Shown one piece after another: positions 47,088 to 58,582 of a stretch of DNA of 64,000 nucleotides. The DNA comes from Antilocapra americana. Its lineage: Eukaryota > Chordata > Mammalia > Artiodactyla > Antilocapridae. The notes under the pieces were generated by a model. The model was not told the DNA's origin, searched no databases, and saw only the letters and a list, made by a program, of their open reading frames with translations. Position numbers and translations under genes: made by a program. The DNA lies in NCBI GenBank assembly GCA_007570785.1, contig ML660774.1, positions 12,547,970-12,611,969 of the forward strand. Reading direction: 5' to 3'. How positions within the stretch are numbered: the first letter of the stretch is position 1; every line of letters begins with the position of its first letter.

Positions 47088-47296
47088 TTTGTGTGCTTAG
47101 TTGCTCAGTCTTGTCTGGCTCTTTGCAACTGCATGGACTGTAGTCCTCCAGGCTTCTCTGTCCGTTGGGATTCTCCAGGCAAGATACTAGAGTAGGTTGC
47201 CATGCCCTTCTCCAGGGGATCTTCCCAACCCAGGGATTGAACCTAGGTCTCCCACAATGAAGCAGATTCTTTACCGTCTGAGCCACCAGGGAGCCT
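47088..47296 (-). repeat. Bov-tA SINE, inverted
   Basis: 'tttgtgtgcttagttgctcag' to 'tctgagccaccagggagcc' is an inverted Bov-tA. With the + copy 100 bases to its left it forms an inverted SINE pair. Confidence 0.85.
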
Positions 47297-47857
47297 GGAA
47301 ATGATATATAATAGAAGCAGTCGGAATCTGGTAATAATTGATCATTGAGTTGGAATAAATTGCACTTTAGTTTTGGAAGCAGTCCCAGCATTAGAGATGG
47401 AGGTACAAGGGAAAGGAGGAACTTGCAAGGTTAATTTTTTTAAAGCTGTTTTTTGTAAGGCAGTCGTCATTTGCAGAGATTTGAAATCTAGGTCAGTGCT
47501 AGTGTGTGTGTGTGCATACATGCTTGCTCACTGAAAACAGTATTTACAATCTTGTTCCCTTTGCTTAAAACAATTGGATTCATCTTTGAATCTTTAGCCC
47601 AATGCAGTAATAAGCAAATTAAATAAATGCCTCAAACAGTAATTGTTTGAATAAAAGGCTTATAAGTAATACCAACATAATGTTTATCAAGGATAGACCA
47701 AGCATTAATTTGAAAGAAAGAAGAATACTGACTAAATAAAAGAGCGATGGGATTTATCATCTCTGTTTTACATAGAAAGGACTATAAGAATGCAAAATTA
47801 AATGCTTGTTTCTAGCAGAGCCACTGGTGGTAGATGGACAGTGTGTGCAGTTACTGT

Positions 47858-48055
47858 ATATCAGCAGTCCCCAGCCTTTTTGGCTCCAGGAACAGTTTTG
47901 TGGAAAACGATTTTCCCTCGGATGGGGGGTGGTGGGAATTGGTTTCAGGGTGATTCTTTTACTGTGCACTTTACTTTTACTTTTATTGTGCACTTTATTT
48001 CTATTATTAATATATCAGTTCCACCTCAGATCATCAGGCATTAGATCCTGTTAGC
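47858..48055. repeat. hAT/MER1-like DNA transposon fragment
   Basis: 'cagcagtccccagcctttttggc', 'caggaacagttttgtgg' and 'ccacctcagatcatcaggcattagatcc' resemble a non-autonomous hAT-Charlie element of the MER1 group, with an internal segment replaced by a 'cttttactgtgcacttta' duplication. The family name is tentative. Confidence 0.45.
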
Positions 48056-49099
48056 TGGGGACCTTTGCTATACAAGACTTTTAAAGATATATCAAATGAA
48101 CTTTCTCTCCTCCCAATAAAACCTATTTCAAATAAAGTGTGGTTAATATGAGCACTGTATAGAATTTTCAAAGAAAGGGGGAAAAGGCAGCCTCAGCTTT
48201 AGGTATGGAAAACATGGGTGACTTCTAAGGTTTAGGGAGCAAAATCACCAACTAGTCTCTTGACCTTTTCTCTGTGGATATCAGGAACTAGCTGACAGCT
48301 GGAGCAATCTGCAGCCACATCAATGATGTCGAGCATATTTATCATGTTCTTATGCTCTGTAAAATATCCATGTTCATTACTGCATGTATATATGTACCAT
48401 ATTGTGCAGAAAAGGCTAAATAGGGAAGGAGGCAGCAAAGGGTAGAGATATCCTAATCTATAACAAGATTTTGGATGGGGGAAGGCACAGTCAGAGTGGT
48501 CAAAACTGACGTCTCTCCATTGGAGTACAGTGCTCTTGTACAGGCAGATCTGTGCATACTTGCACTTCTTTCCAAAGGTTTTAGTTGACATTTTTGACCC
48601 TCTCACTTCAACTTGTCCAGTCCAGTCAAGGGAGGTGAAATTTTCTTTTCATATCTGGATTAAGGAACAGTACACCACTGATTTATTTCTTTGTGCAATT
48701 GGGAAATGAGAATCTATCAGCAATTAAACATAGAAGTCATTAGAAAAGTATAAATCATATCATGAAGACAGAGGACACAAGGTAAGTAGAACAGAGAAAT
48801 AGGAAATGCCACAAAGATAGATGAGAAAGTTAGGTAACCTGGAAAGAGAAAGCCTAGCTCCCAAAGGAAAACCCAGGAAATGACTTGAAAAGTAATAAAA
48901 AAAAATATTGTCAAAAACTTTACAACTGGATACTTAACCCCATCACAATTTGAAAGGCAAATTGAACAAGATTTTATTATGTCTACTCTTACTTTGAAAA
49001 ATTAAATGCATTGATGATACCCAGGGTTTGAGTGCAAAAGGTAGGTATTCAGATACATTAAGTAAGATTTTTTTTTTAAATGATCCTGTGTATTTATAG
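48056..49099. other. MSR1 intron 4, includes unassigned 124-codon frame
   Basis: Nothing is recognised with confidence. On the minus strand 48232-48606 is open for 124 codons (starting MRGSKMSTKTFGKK), is cysteine-rich, and matches no family I know. It could be a chance frame, a fragment of an old element or a processed-pseudogene remnant. There is no promoter, splice or poly-A evidence. Confidence 0.3.
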
Positions 49100-49530
49100 G
49101 ATGGTACGGCAGTGGTGAACAAAAATTTTTATATTTAGTCCCTTTGATCAGATCCACTTCGAGGAAACTGTCCTATAAAAGTGCTTTTATAAATATGTAG
49201 ATACAGATAAAATTGTGTTCATTGCAGCATTATTTATGTGCAGCTCAAAACTGTTTATCAATAGGACTCAAATTATGAAACATACAATATAATTCTACTA
49301 AATTATAGCAAATAAAGCAGTTTCTAAATATTTTAATAGGTAAATAGTCTTAATATATTATTGAGTAAAAAATAAAGTCATAATCCAGAGCATGATGCCA
49401 TCTTCCTTGTTCGTAGTCTTCAGATATGTGTAAACGTATATAAATGCCCACAATCTATATGTGCATTTGAAAACATAAAATAATGAAATTTCAAATACAG
49501 AGGCAAAAAACCCGAACATATGATATTGTT
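49100..49530 (+). repeat. Old L1 remnant
   Basis: 'gttcattgcagcattattta', 'gctcaaaactgtttatcaatagg' and later 'tatgtgtaaacgtatat' recall the 3' end of ORF2 of an old L1. Highly diverged. Confidence 0.45.
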
Positions 49531-50038
49531 AATATGCTAGTTGAGGTTTTATCGAATCTGAAAAGCTATCCTTAATGTTCATTACCCCTGAGAATTATGA
49601 CATTAAGTTTTGCTATTGCTGTAAAAAAGTTTAATATACAAATCTATTGAGTTTATAGAACTGAAGTTACTCAAGTACAGTATGAAGAGTTTAATTTCGG
49701 ATAAATTTAAAACCATATGACAAGTTTTAAGCTTTATTTTAGTTTTAGCGATTTGACATGTGGATATTTAGAAATAGAAGCATGTCTTAGATATATATAT
49801 ATTTAATCTTTTTTTTTTCTGGCAGTGTAGAAATAAGCCATTCAGTTAAAAGAGGAAATGCTTTAAAACCAAAGAATTACTGTTTTAAAGTCATTCTCTA
49901 ATTTCCATATTCTTATTCCATAATATTATTGTAATATTATCCATTTTTTAAAAATCTGACTTGTAGGGCTTCTTAAACTTATATATTTGATAATTCTGTG
50001 TGTAACAGAAATTGTGGATGTTGCCTTGTGTTTCACAG
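49531..50038. other. MSR1 intron 4, 3' end
   Basis: AT-rich sequence with a 'atatatatatatttaat' stretch at 49792 and a T run, ending in acceptor gtttcacag before exon 5. Confidence 0.5.
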
Positions 50039-50225
50039 GAGATACGTAAATTAGAGGAGCGTGTATACAATGCATCAGCAGAAATTAAGTCTCTAGATGA
50101 AAAACAAGTGCATTTGGAACAGGAAATAAAAGGAGAAGTGAAACTGTTGAATAATATCACTAATGATCTGAGGCTGAAGGATTGGGAACATTCTCAGACG
50201 CTGAAAAATATCACTTTATTCCAAG
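50039..50225 (+). CDS. MSR1: MSR1 exon 5: second part of coiled coil
   Basis: 187 bases, residues 210-271 plus one base of the first collagen glycine, borders tttcacag| and caag|gtaaaa. It encodes the C-terminal coiled coil with leucine, valine and isoleucine heptads ([16 protein letters not shown], then [16 protein letters not shown]). Sequons are N220-A-S, N248-I-T and N266-I-T. Histidine 260 (in LKDWEHSQT) falls on the residue shown in bovine SR-A to control pH-dependent ligand release in endosomes, which also confirms the reading frame and numbering. The open frame runs past the donor to a stop at 50255, which is intronic. Confidence 0.97.
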
Positions 50226-50480
50226 GTAAAATATCTTCTCATTCCTCCAGAAAATGATATACTAAGATGTACTGATGTATATAGAAATTTGGTATTGGAA
50301 ATTCTATTAGTTTTCAAACAGTTTTGGAGCATATATTTGTCACAAATATCCAGAAGAAGGAGTCTTGAGATCTTTTCAAGATGTGTTAAGGTAACTGTCT
50401 TCTGCTATATTTAAAATTGATAACCAGCAAGGACCTACTTTATAGGTCACACATGTAATCACAACATTGTTAATTGGCTA
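50226..50480. other. MSR1 intron 5, start
   Basis: Short unique-looking intronic sequence before a BovB copy. Confidence 0.5.
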
Positions 50481-51160
50481 TCAGTTCAGTTCAGTTCAGT
50501 TGCTCGGTTATGTCTGACTCTTTGCAACACCATGGACTGCAGCACACCAGGCTTCCCTGTCTATCACCAACTCCCTAAGCTTACTCCATCAAGTCGGTGA
50601 TGCCATCCAACCATCACATCCTCTGTTGTCCCCTTCTCCTCCTGCCTACACTCTTTCCCAGCACCAGGTCTTTTCCATTGAGTCAGTTCTTTTCATCAGG
50701 TGGCCGAAGTGTTGGAGTTTCAGCTTCAGCATCAGTCCTTCCATTGAATATTCAGGACTGATTTCCTTCAGGATTGACTGGTTTGATCTCCTTGCAGTCC
50801 AAGGGACTCTCAAGAGTCTTCTCCAACACCACAGTTTAAAAGCATCAATTCTTCAGTTCTCAGCTGTCTTTATAGTCCAACTCTCACATCCATACCATGA
50901 ATACTGGAAAAACCATAGCTTTGACTAGATGGGCCTTTGTCGGCATACTAATGTCTCTGCTTTTTAAAAATGCTGTCTAGGTTGGCCATAGCTTTTCTTC
51001 CAAGGAGCAAGCATCTTTTAATTTCATGGCTGCAGTCACTATCTGCAGTGATATTTGGAGCCCAAGAAAATAAAGTCTATCACTATTTCCATTGTTACCC
51101 ATCTGTTTGCCATGAAGTGATGGAACCAGGTACCATGATCTTAGTTTTTTGAAAATTGAG
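50481..51160 (-). repeat. BovB LINE, 5'-truncated, inverted
   Basis: 'cagttcagttcagttcagttgctcgg' on the left is the inverted 3' end. The C-terminal ORF region follows to 'ccatgatcttagttttttgaa' at the right. Antisense to MSR1, 255 bases after exon 5. Confidence 0.88.
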
Positions 51161-52589
51161 TTATTAAAGAAATGGTGAAATCGCTTAATCTCAGAGGCTA
51201 AGAGTCCACAGCTAGTCTGTGTCCCTTGTTTCTTGTCTCACACTGTATAGTTTTTCCTGAAATGTCTGTCTTGGTTTAGGGACCTAATAATTGAATCAAC
51301 ATCTTTGCATATGCACACTTCAAAATTCCATCCTGGAGTACTATAATTTGCTTCCCTTCAATTTGCTCAGCAAAATTCAAGCTGTAAATTGAATCTTTCT
51401 GGCCTACTTTCCCGCTCTGTTGTCACTGTGCAGAGATGAATGAACTGTAGCCATGTTCACAGGTGTGGGGTTAAAACCCTTTTGTTGGGAAGAAGTACCT
51501 GGTGCAGGAATAGGAGATGTGTGGATTCCCATTGATAAAGACCCATGACATCGCTTGTGGACACCTAATATATGTTTCCAACACTAAGCTACAGCTTAGG
51601 AGAACTTGCTAGTTGTTACTACAACTATTTAATGCCCAGTGGTATGTAATTTACATGATGATTATATTTTTAAAAAAGCAAAGAGGCAAAAAAATACACA
51701 ACACAAATGGAAAATATAAATGTTAGTGGTTTTTTTCTTAAGATGAAAGAATTATGAATTATATTTTCCTCATTTTGTCTAGGCTTTTACCCTTCCTATA
51801 TTATGCAGAGTTATTATTGTAATGAAAATGCAATAAAACATTACAGCCCAGTGGTGTATATGAAGGGAAATGAAAAATGTGCCATTGAAATGGAAAATAT
51901 GCCAGGGATATTTGGAAAATTAAGTTATCATGGAAGGAAGGTCCTAAAACCCAATTTGGACCTTGCAAAATCAGAAACAGTTCAGGAAAATGGAGAAAAG
52001 CAGGGGCAAGTATTTCAAAAGAAACAAGGAAAATGGACAGAATATACTTAGTCATGAGATTATCTTTATTTATGTAGCCTCTTCTTAGAATTTTTCAGGT
52101 CTTACATCTACCCACCTGATTACAATTTGTAAATGAGTGTTGTTTAACCCGTGATGCTAACTATAACTGTATTTTCCTTGGGTTACATGGCTGAACCATG
52201 AAAATTGAAAAATGCTTCTTTTAAAACATTGCTATGCAATTATTCAGGGGTATATCTAGGTTCATTTCTTCCTCTTGAAATTAAAAAAAAAATTTGCTAA
52301 GTGTTCTGCTTTAAAGGAAGAGATTAATACTTGTCCTGTGGTACTCTATGAAGACGAGGGACATAGTGCCCTCTGTTTCTTGGACACAGAAAATTCAAAT
52401 GACTTAATCAGTGCTGATCAGACTCAGTACTGGGGGACACTGTGATATTAATAATTACCATGCCAAGTAGTCAAAATTTCCCCTGCAGCCTCCATATTAT
52501 TTTATAACATCTATATCCATCTTGGGATTCTACTTAATGTTATGCTCAAAAGTTATTCCTTTACTAATTTTCACTTTACTGTCTTTCCC
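51161..52589. other. MSR1 intron 5, nothing recognised
   Basis: Unique-looking sequence. An 82-codon + frame at 51803-52051 and its 84-codon antisense partner cover the same DNA; neither has family support. Confidence 0.4.
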
Positions 52590-52850
52590 CACATCTCTCC
52601 CACTTATCCAGAATTCTGTTTCTTCTCATTCTACCCATTCTTCAAAGTCCACTCCTATCCTACCTCCTCAATCAAGTCTTTTCGACTACTGCTCCTCATG
52701 CTGATGTGCATTTCTCTAACAAATACCCAAGGGTATCATTTTCAACAATATGATTTCTGGTTATCTACTTTGTGTGGATTTCTGTTTCCTTTGATGGTAC
52801 CACACTTGACTCTACTTGTACATTTTCCACAGAACATCTAACTTAATATA
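52590..52850. repeat. L2-like block
   Basis: Pyrimidine-rich text with 'cattcttcaaagtccactcc' and 'tttctctaacaaatac' resembles an L2 3' region loosely. Confidence 0.3.
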
Positions 52851-52859
52851 GTGAAATCT

Positions 52860-53480
52860 GCCTGGTGGTGAGGTAACGGAGATGTTCCCAGAAACTTAAT
52901 CATCAACCTTCTGGTTCCAATGAATCTGGGGTCTCCGTGCTAGTGGTCTGCACATAGTCACCATCCTCCACCTCCATGAGTGGCTTGGTGTCTGCACATC
53001 AACTCAGACATGTGTCAGATGGTTATGTATATTGTTGCAGAGGAACAAGGACTCTGAACTTGAAGCTACCTGGCTGGACTACAGCTTTCTGTCTGCACCC
53101 CCTCACTTGGCTCTTGTTAACTGCTTGTTCCTGCTCACTGGGGCTCAACGAAGGCCTAGGAAACTAAAGACTTCTCTACAAACAAGAAACAGGGGACCTG
53201 GAGAGGCTTGGTCTGGGAAGGTCCCAAAGATCTTTTAAATCTCCCTTTTCTTTGATGCTCCTCAATCCTGAGGGGAGCAAGGGTAAGACAAGAAGGAGAA
53301 TAAAATATTGGATAGAGAGGTTAATCATGAAGTCGGCAAGCGAACTCAGTTTTAGGGGAACTGGGTTTCATTCCCAGTAGGTACACAATACTGACGTGGA
53401 CTTGTCCTGTCACTGACTCAGTGTCTTTCTCTGCTGCCAGGATCTGAGAACCCAGAACAGTGCTCAGCACACATAAGTAT
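52860..53480. other. Less AT-rich block of unknown origin upstream of exon 6
   Basis: Noticeably less AT-rich than the surrounding intron, with sharp borders near 52860 and 53480. It looks like an interspersed repeat or LTR fragment, but I cannot name one. Overlapping frames at 52976-53167 and 53032-53238 have no family resemblance. The end ('cagtgctcagcacacataag') resembles an L2/MIR tail. Confidence 0.3.
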
Positions 53481-53690
53481 TTAATCCGTAATCAGGCTGT
53501 CTAGTTAAGGGCTATCTCAGTGGCTGGCTACACCGCTTCCATCCAGGAAGATCAGTCTCATTCATTCTGTATAACTGTGCCACAAACAAAAGGCTTTGGA
53601 TTTACCTATGTAACTGTCTTGACAGATGACAAGTTTATTTTACCTTTGCTTTAAAACTATGATCAGTAAATGTCATTTATTTTTTTCAAG

Positions 53691-53771
53691 GTCCTCCTGG
53701 GCCTCCAGGTGAAAAAGGAGATAGAGGCCCTGCTGGAGAAATTGGTCAACCAGGCCTTCCAGGTCCAATAG
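53691..53771 (+). CDS. MSR1: MSR1 exon 6: collagen-like repeats 1-9
   Basis: 81 bases, phase 1 to phase 1, residues 272-298, borders ttttcaag| and tag|gtatgg. It encodes nine uninterrupted Gly-X-Y triplets, starting [17 protein letters not shown]. They begin the collagen triple helix that forms the stalk. The exon length is a multiple of nine and both borders fall after the first base of a glycine codon, as in many collagen genes, so skipping it would keep the frame. The middle triplets (GEI GQP GLP) differ from the cattle sequence as I remember it. Confidence 0.96.
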   Translation, partial: VLLGLQVKKEIEALLEKLVNQAFQVQ

Positions 53772-54791
53772 GTATGGAAATAGTAACTGCTCCATTGTGT
53801 ACCACGGAGCTGAGTAGTACACAGCCATGTGTGAGGAAGGAGGGTTGAGATATTTGATGGGTTCTCTGTGGGGTGTCTGTATGTGTGTGTGTATGTGTGT
53901 ATTGAGGGCATATTAAGTGTTTGAGTAGCCTCACCACCTCTACGTTCAGAATGGTAAGCACTGATGCTTCATTTTAGCAGAACTTTAAGAACATAAGGTT
54001 GTTCATAAAGTCTAGGGAGGGCTGTCTATATCACTAACTGCAAACAGTATTTGGAAGAACTAGTTTGAAGTCACAGGTGAAGGAAAATATGAAAACTATC
54101 TTCACGTTGAATATGTTTACAAGTTATCTGGTGTTAAAGATACACAAAAAAATAACATGAGTCAATGGCGAATTGGATCATATTCCTTATATAGTCCTTA
54201 ACTGAACATACCTGCTTAAACCTCTGCAGTTTCCATATAAATATTGACTAGAATACAGATGAGTTTTACCTTTGCTGTCAGTTATTCTTCATATCTTACT
54301 TGGAGCAAAATGTTTCAAATTACTTTCTTCAGTCTGTTTTGTAATCTGGAAAGCAGTATTTTGAAAGAAGATAATAGAAGACAGAAAAAGAGAAAGATCA
54401 TGAACTTTCTTTGCTCTCAAAAAAATAAAGAAGATAATAACAGGAACATGATCACCATGTTATTCATGGCTCAAAATCAAATACCTGTATGATTTTTGAA
54501 GGTGGAAGTACATTGCACAGTCTAGTTACAACTAGAATGGTTTGTTCTGCCCTCTCCCAAAATACCTAAATACTAAGGATTTCATCTTATTTTTCTGTCT
54601 TTTGATTATATAAAATGTCCTTCTTTCTGATCAATGTATCGACCAGCCCAGCTTACATCAGAAAAACAGTTTTTAAAAATGAAAAGCATGAATTTGACAC
54701 AAGCCTGCCCTTTATATCATAGAACTTAAAAAGCCAATATATAACGTTTACATTTTTTAAAAAAAATTTAAAATTCCTGTAAAGGAAAAAA
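53772..54791. other. MSR1 intron 6, 5' part
   Basis: A TG-rich run lies at 53876-53902. The rest is AT-rich with no recognised repeat. The 82-codon frame at 54244-54492 has no support. Confidence 0.5.
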
Positions 54792-54827
54792 GATATATAT
54801 CTATATCTATCTATCTATCTATCTATC

Positions 54828-54881
<54 letters not shown>

Positions 54882-54895
54882 ATATATATATATAG
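54792..54895. repeat. (ATCT)n / (AT)n microsatellite
   Basis: About 20 tandem 'atct' units, broken once by 'atcatct' near 54825, followed by seven or so 'ta' units. Likely polymorphic in length. Confidence 0.95.
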
Positions 54896-55691
54896 GGTGA
54901 ATTGTTGCTGTGCCTTTGAAAGTAATACCAGGTAAGATCCTTTATTAAGAAAAGTCTTTCCACTTGACTAGCACCTGGCAGATCTTAGCAATGGTGTGTT
55001 AATGTCATGAGCAGGGGAAGTAACCAGTGTTATATTATCCGCCAGAGTGGCTATTGTCAAAGGTCTGTCAGCTCCTCCGTTACAAATTGCAATTGTCAAA
55101 GCTTTATAACTCAACCATAAAAGTTCAGTCTGGGCTACAACTTGCTGTCCAAAGCTTCATCTTGGGAACATCTTTTGCAGCTGTTTCAGAACTATGGATG
55201 TATGAAATAGAAAGAGGGATTTAAAAGTTTCAGCTTTTGTTAATACCATAAATAGATACCGTTGCAAAGCTGCTTTGATTCTTTAAGTGAGGCTTTAGTC
55301 TGTGGCTGTTGGTACTGCTCATATACACAAACAAGCATTATCTGGCCCCTCTAAAGAGAGGCAGGTTTCACTGTGAGAGTGATAAAGTGACTCTCTTAGA
55401 TTATTAGGTTGCCGTTTGATTTGGTGCACTGCAGCAAAATATTCAAGTTATAAGGCATCTCTCCTACCTAATTGCTGCATTCTGTTTTGTTCTTTGCCAC
55501 ACTGCCCATTCACCTCACGTGTAGAACTGGAATCAGGAGCTTAAAAGTATATAATGGACTGTCTTGATAATTCCACTTTCTGATTTAAGCAGGTTTATTA
55601 AAACCCCACATGTACATGCAATTAAGCCTGCTAAATATGGCTTGACACTCAACCACAATATGAAAGTCTGAGAAAAATGAGTGTTTATCCT
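54896..55691. other. MSR1 intron 6, nothing recognised
   Basis: No repeat or gene is identified. Confidence 0.4.
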
Positions 55692-55792
55692 AACGTTCAG
55701 TTGCTAAGCTGTGTCCAACTCTGCAACCCCATGGACTGCAGCCCGCCAGGCGCTTCTGTCTGTGGCATTTCCCAGGCAAGAATATTGGAGTC
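55692..55792 (-). repeat. Bov-tA SINE fragment, inverted
   Basis: 'gttcagttgctaagctgtgtccaac' to 'ccaggcaagaatattggag' is the first half of an inverted Bov-tA. Confidence 0.8.
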
Positions 55793-55974
55793 CATTATTT
55801 ATCTTAGTTTTAAATAATCAATACAGTAAATATATTATAATTGTTACTTATGTACTGGGGTGGATATTATGTTAAATTGTGCTTTATCTCAAATAATATA
55901 ATAAAAAATCATTTCAGTGTGCTATTTCCTTGGCAGCATGTCAAGGAGAATGACCTATGATCTTTTACTTTAAA

Positions 55975-56100
55975 ATTTATTTCAAAACATGTTTACTGAA
56001 TACTTTCCCTGTGCCTGGGAGACACACGAACACACACAGTTACATTATTGTTTGGGGTTATAATGGAGTAGGTATAAACAAGAGCATGCGAGATAGAGTA
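55975..56100 (+). repeat. Old mammalian repeat, family unresolved
   Basis: 'tgtttactgaatactttccctgtgcctggg' resembles the 'tattgagcacctactatgtgcc' head of old repeats. The family is not assigned. Confidence 0.35.
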
Positions 56101-56571
56101 ATATATTCCTTCACTAGTACCTAGTTTTTTAAAATAAATATTCTTTGATATTTCCCATTGCTTGAGTTTGATTTTTCTGGGACAAATCTTAAAAATCCAA
56201 TTTTTAGCTTACATTTCAAAGTTATCACTTCAGCCACAGCAAAATCTTGCCATTTGAAGATTCTTGATTAGACTATATAAACCTTCTAATTAAAACTTTA
56301 AGATTTATTTCCTCATGTGTTTTTATTTCTGTTAACAATATGTTACCTATTGAATATCTGCTATGTGTGCACTAATGTTTTTCTACTTAATGTTGATGCT
56401 ATCTATCAATTTCTACACATGAAATTTTAAGAAAGACATTATTCCTCCATTTGGAGATTCACTTCTTTCATATCCATTAGTGAAATTAGATTGCTTCATT
56501 ATTTTCTCAAATTGTTATGGAAAAATAATTATTACTACTGTGTTTTTTTTTCCCCTTCATTTCCCATGTAG
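56101..56571. other. MSR1 intron 6, 3' end
   Basis: AT-rich sequence ending in a pyrimidine tract (tgtttttttttcccc) and acceptor atgtag at 56566-56571. Confidence 0.5.
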
Positions 56572-56661
56572 GTCCTCCAGGTCTTAAAGGGGACAGAGGG
56601 CTCTTTGGTTTTCCTGGAAGTCGAGGATTCCCAGGACCAGTGGGGAAGACCGGGAAGCCAG
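56572..56661 (+). CDS. MSR1: MSR1 exon 7: collagen-like repeats 10-19
   Basis: 90 bases, phase 1 to phase 1, residues 299-328, borders catgtag| and cag|gtattc. It encodes ten Gly-X-Y triplets, beginning [18 protein letters not shown] and ending with GPV GKT GKP. It is rich in Arg and Lys, in line with a stalk that binds polyanions. No stop or interruption of the triplet pattern is seen. The minus-strand frame over it (56507-56752) is its antisense shadow. Confidence 0.96.
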
Positions 56662-57070
56662 GTATTCTGATAATGCATATTTTTTCTATAGAACATGAAA
56701 ATAAACACCAGATCATTGATATTCCTTTCAATTTCTTAGAGAACAAAAGCAATGATTATCATGGTATGAATAGTAACCATTAAATGCAGTTTATTTTGTG
56801 ATCTGAAACATTTTGAAATTGATTTCTGTCCATGTGATCAAGGCTTCTATTTCCTAAAGGAAAACAGTTTAATATAAAACCACAACAGAGGATCTATCAA
56901 CTTCACACCACTGTAAATCACCACTAAGAATGGTATCTATCGTGGAATAAAGAGAGTGGAAAGACTGCCCAAGAAAACAAAAAAGCAAAATACTAACCAA
57001 ATAACCAATATTAATAAACAATATTAACTCCCTTTAACCAAAACTTTCAAATCCTCTTAATTTATAATTA
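56662..57070. other. MSR1 intron 7, start
   Basis: No repeat or gene is recognised. Confidence 0.45.
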
Positions 57071-57081
57071 TCAAAACACAG

Positions 57082-58000
57082 TTCAGTTCAGTCACTCAGT
57101 CATGCTCAACTCTTTGTGACCCCATGAATTGCAGCACACCAGGCTTCCCTGTCCATCACCAACTCCCAGAGTCCATCCAAACTCATGTCCATTGAGTCAG
57201 TGATGCCATCCAGCCATCTCATCCTCTGTCATCCCCTTTTCCTTCTATCCCCAGTCCTTCCCAGCATTAGGGTCTTTTCCAGTGAGTCAGCTCTTCGCAT
57301 GAGGTGGCCAAAGTATTGGAGTTTCAGCTTCAAAATCAGTCCTTCCAATGAACATCCAAGACTGATCTCCTTTAGGATGGACTGGTTGGATCTCCTTGCA
57401 GTCAAAGGAGACTCTCAAAAGTCTTCTCCAACACCACAGTTCAAAAGCATCAATTCTTTGGTGCTCAGCCTTTTTCACTGTCCAACTCTCACATCCATAC
57501 ATGACTACTGGAAAAACCATTGCCTTCACTAAACGGACCTTTGTTGATAAAGTAATGTCTCTGCTTTTCAATATGCTATCTAGGTTGGCCATAACTTTCC
57601 TTCCAAGGAGTAAGCATCTTTTAATTTCATGGCTTCAGTCACCATCTACAGTGATTTTGGAGCCCAAGAAAATAAAATCAGCCACTGTTTCCCCTGTTTC
57701 CCCATCTATTTCCCATGAAGTGATGGGACCAGATGCCATAATCTTAGTTTTCTGAATGTTGAGCTTTAAGCCAACTTTTTTACTCTCCTCTTTCACTTTC
57801 ATCAAGAGGCTTTTTAGTTCCTCTTCACTTTCTGCCATAAGGGTGGTGTCATCTGCATATCTGAGGTTATTGCTATTTCTCCTGGCAATGTTGATTCCAG
57901 CTTGTGCTTCTTTCAGCCCAGCGTTTCTCATGATGTACTCTGCATATAAGTTAAATAAGCAAGGTGACAGTATACAGCCTTGATGTACTCCTTTTCCTAT
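57082..58000 (-). repeat. BovB LINE, 5'-truncated, inverted
   Basis: The inverted BovB 3' end on the left ('ttcagttcagtcactcagtc') runs through the C-terminal ORF to the RT active site ('NLRYADDTTLMAESEEELKS' on the minus strand, 57635-57931) and stops at 'gatgtactccttttcctat'. Direct repeats tcaaaacacag at 57071-57081 and 58001-58011 mark the insertion. The RT block is well preserved, which suggests a relatively younger copy. Confidence 0.92.
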
Positions 58001-58011
58001 TCAAAACACAG

Positions 58012-58394
58012 GTAGACCTGAAATCCTATCCTTTGTAAGATAATTTGCTTCCTACTGTATATCAACACTTAATAATTGAATCCTCGGGCCTGTTAAAATT
58101 TGCATACATGATGAAATTATTTCTGCTCCTTATGCCAGTAGCCTAAGCTTGAATTGTGAACTTTACACAGAAAGTTTAGAAGGGATCAGGGGCAGAAAAA
58201 TGCAGAAGCAATTAGCTATATTGCCAAGTGGTAAGTAATAAACATTTGTACAGTAGGACAGAAGTAATGGGAGCTGGAAGCTGTGGAAGTAGGAAGTAGA
58301 GTGATTAATTCCGTCCAGGAGAACAAGGTGTTAAAGAAAGTCCTATGGGAGCTGGCCTAAAGATGCTTAGAATTCCATTTTTGTCTGTGGTTTT
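58012..58394. other. MSR1 intron 7, nothing recognised
   Basis: No repeat or gene is recognised. Confidence 0.4.
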
Positions 58395-58582
58395 CAGGCT
58401 TCAGCAGTCATTAGAACCACCTGTAGGGCCCTGTTAAAACAACTTACTGGGCTCCTGGGCTCCAACTCCAGAGTTGCTAATACAGTAGGGTAAGGATTGG
58501 GTTCCCCTGAGAATGTTTACTCTTCACAAGTTTCCAGGTAATAGTGATGGCACTGATCCAGGGATCACAGTTTGAGAACCAC
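58395..58582 (-). repeat. MER5A DNA transposon
   Basis: 'ggttttcaggcttcagcagtc', 'agaaccacctgtagggccctgtt', 'gggctccaactccagagttgc' and 'cagggatcacagtttgagaaccac' match the MER5A layout from end to end. Orientation is uncertain. Confidence 0.75.

Noticed and set aside
54792..54895. CRISPR-like array from regular repeats
   Set aside because: It is a 4-base tandem microsatellite without spacers, in mammalian DNA.
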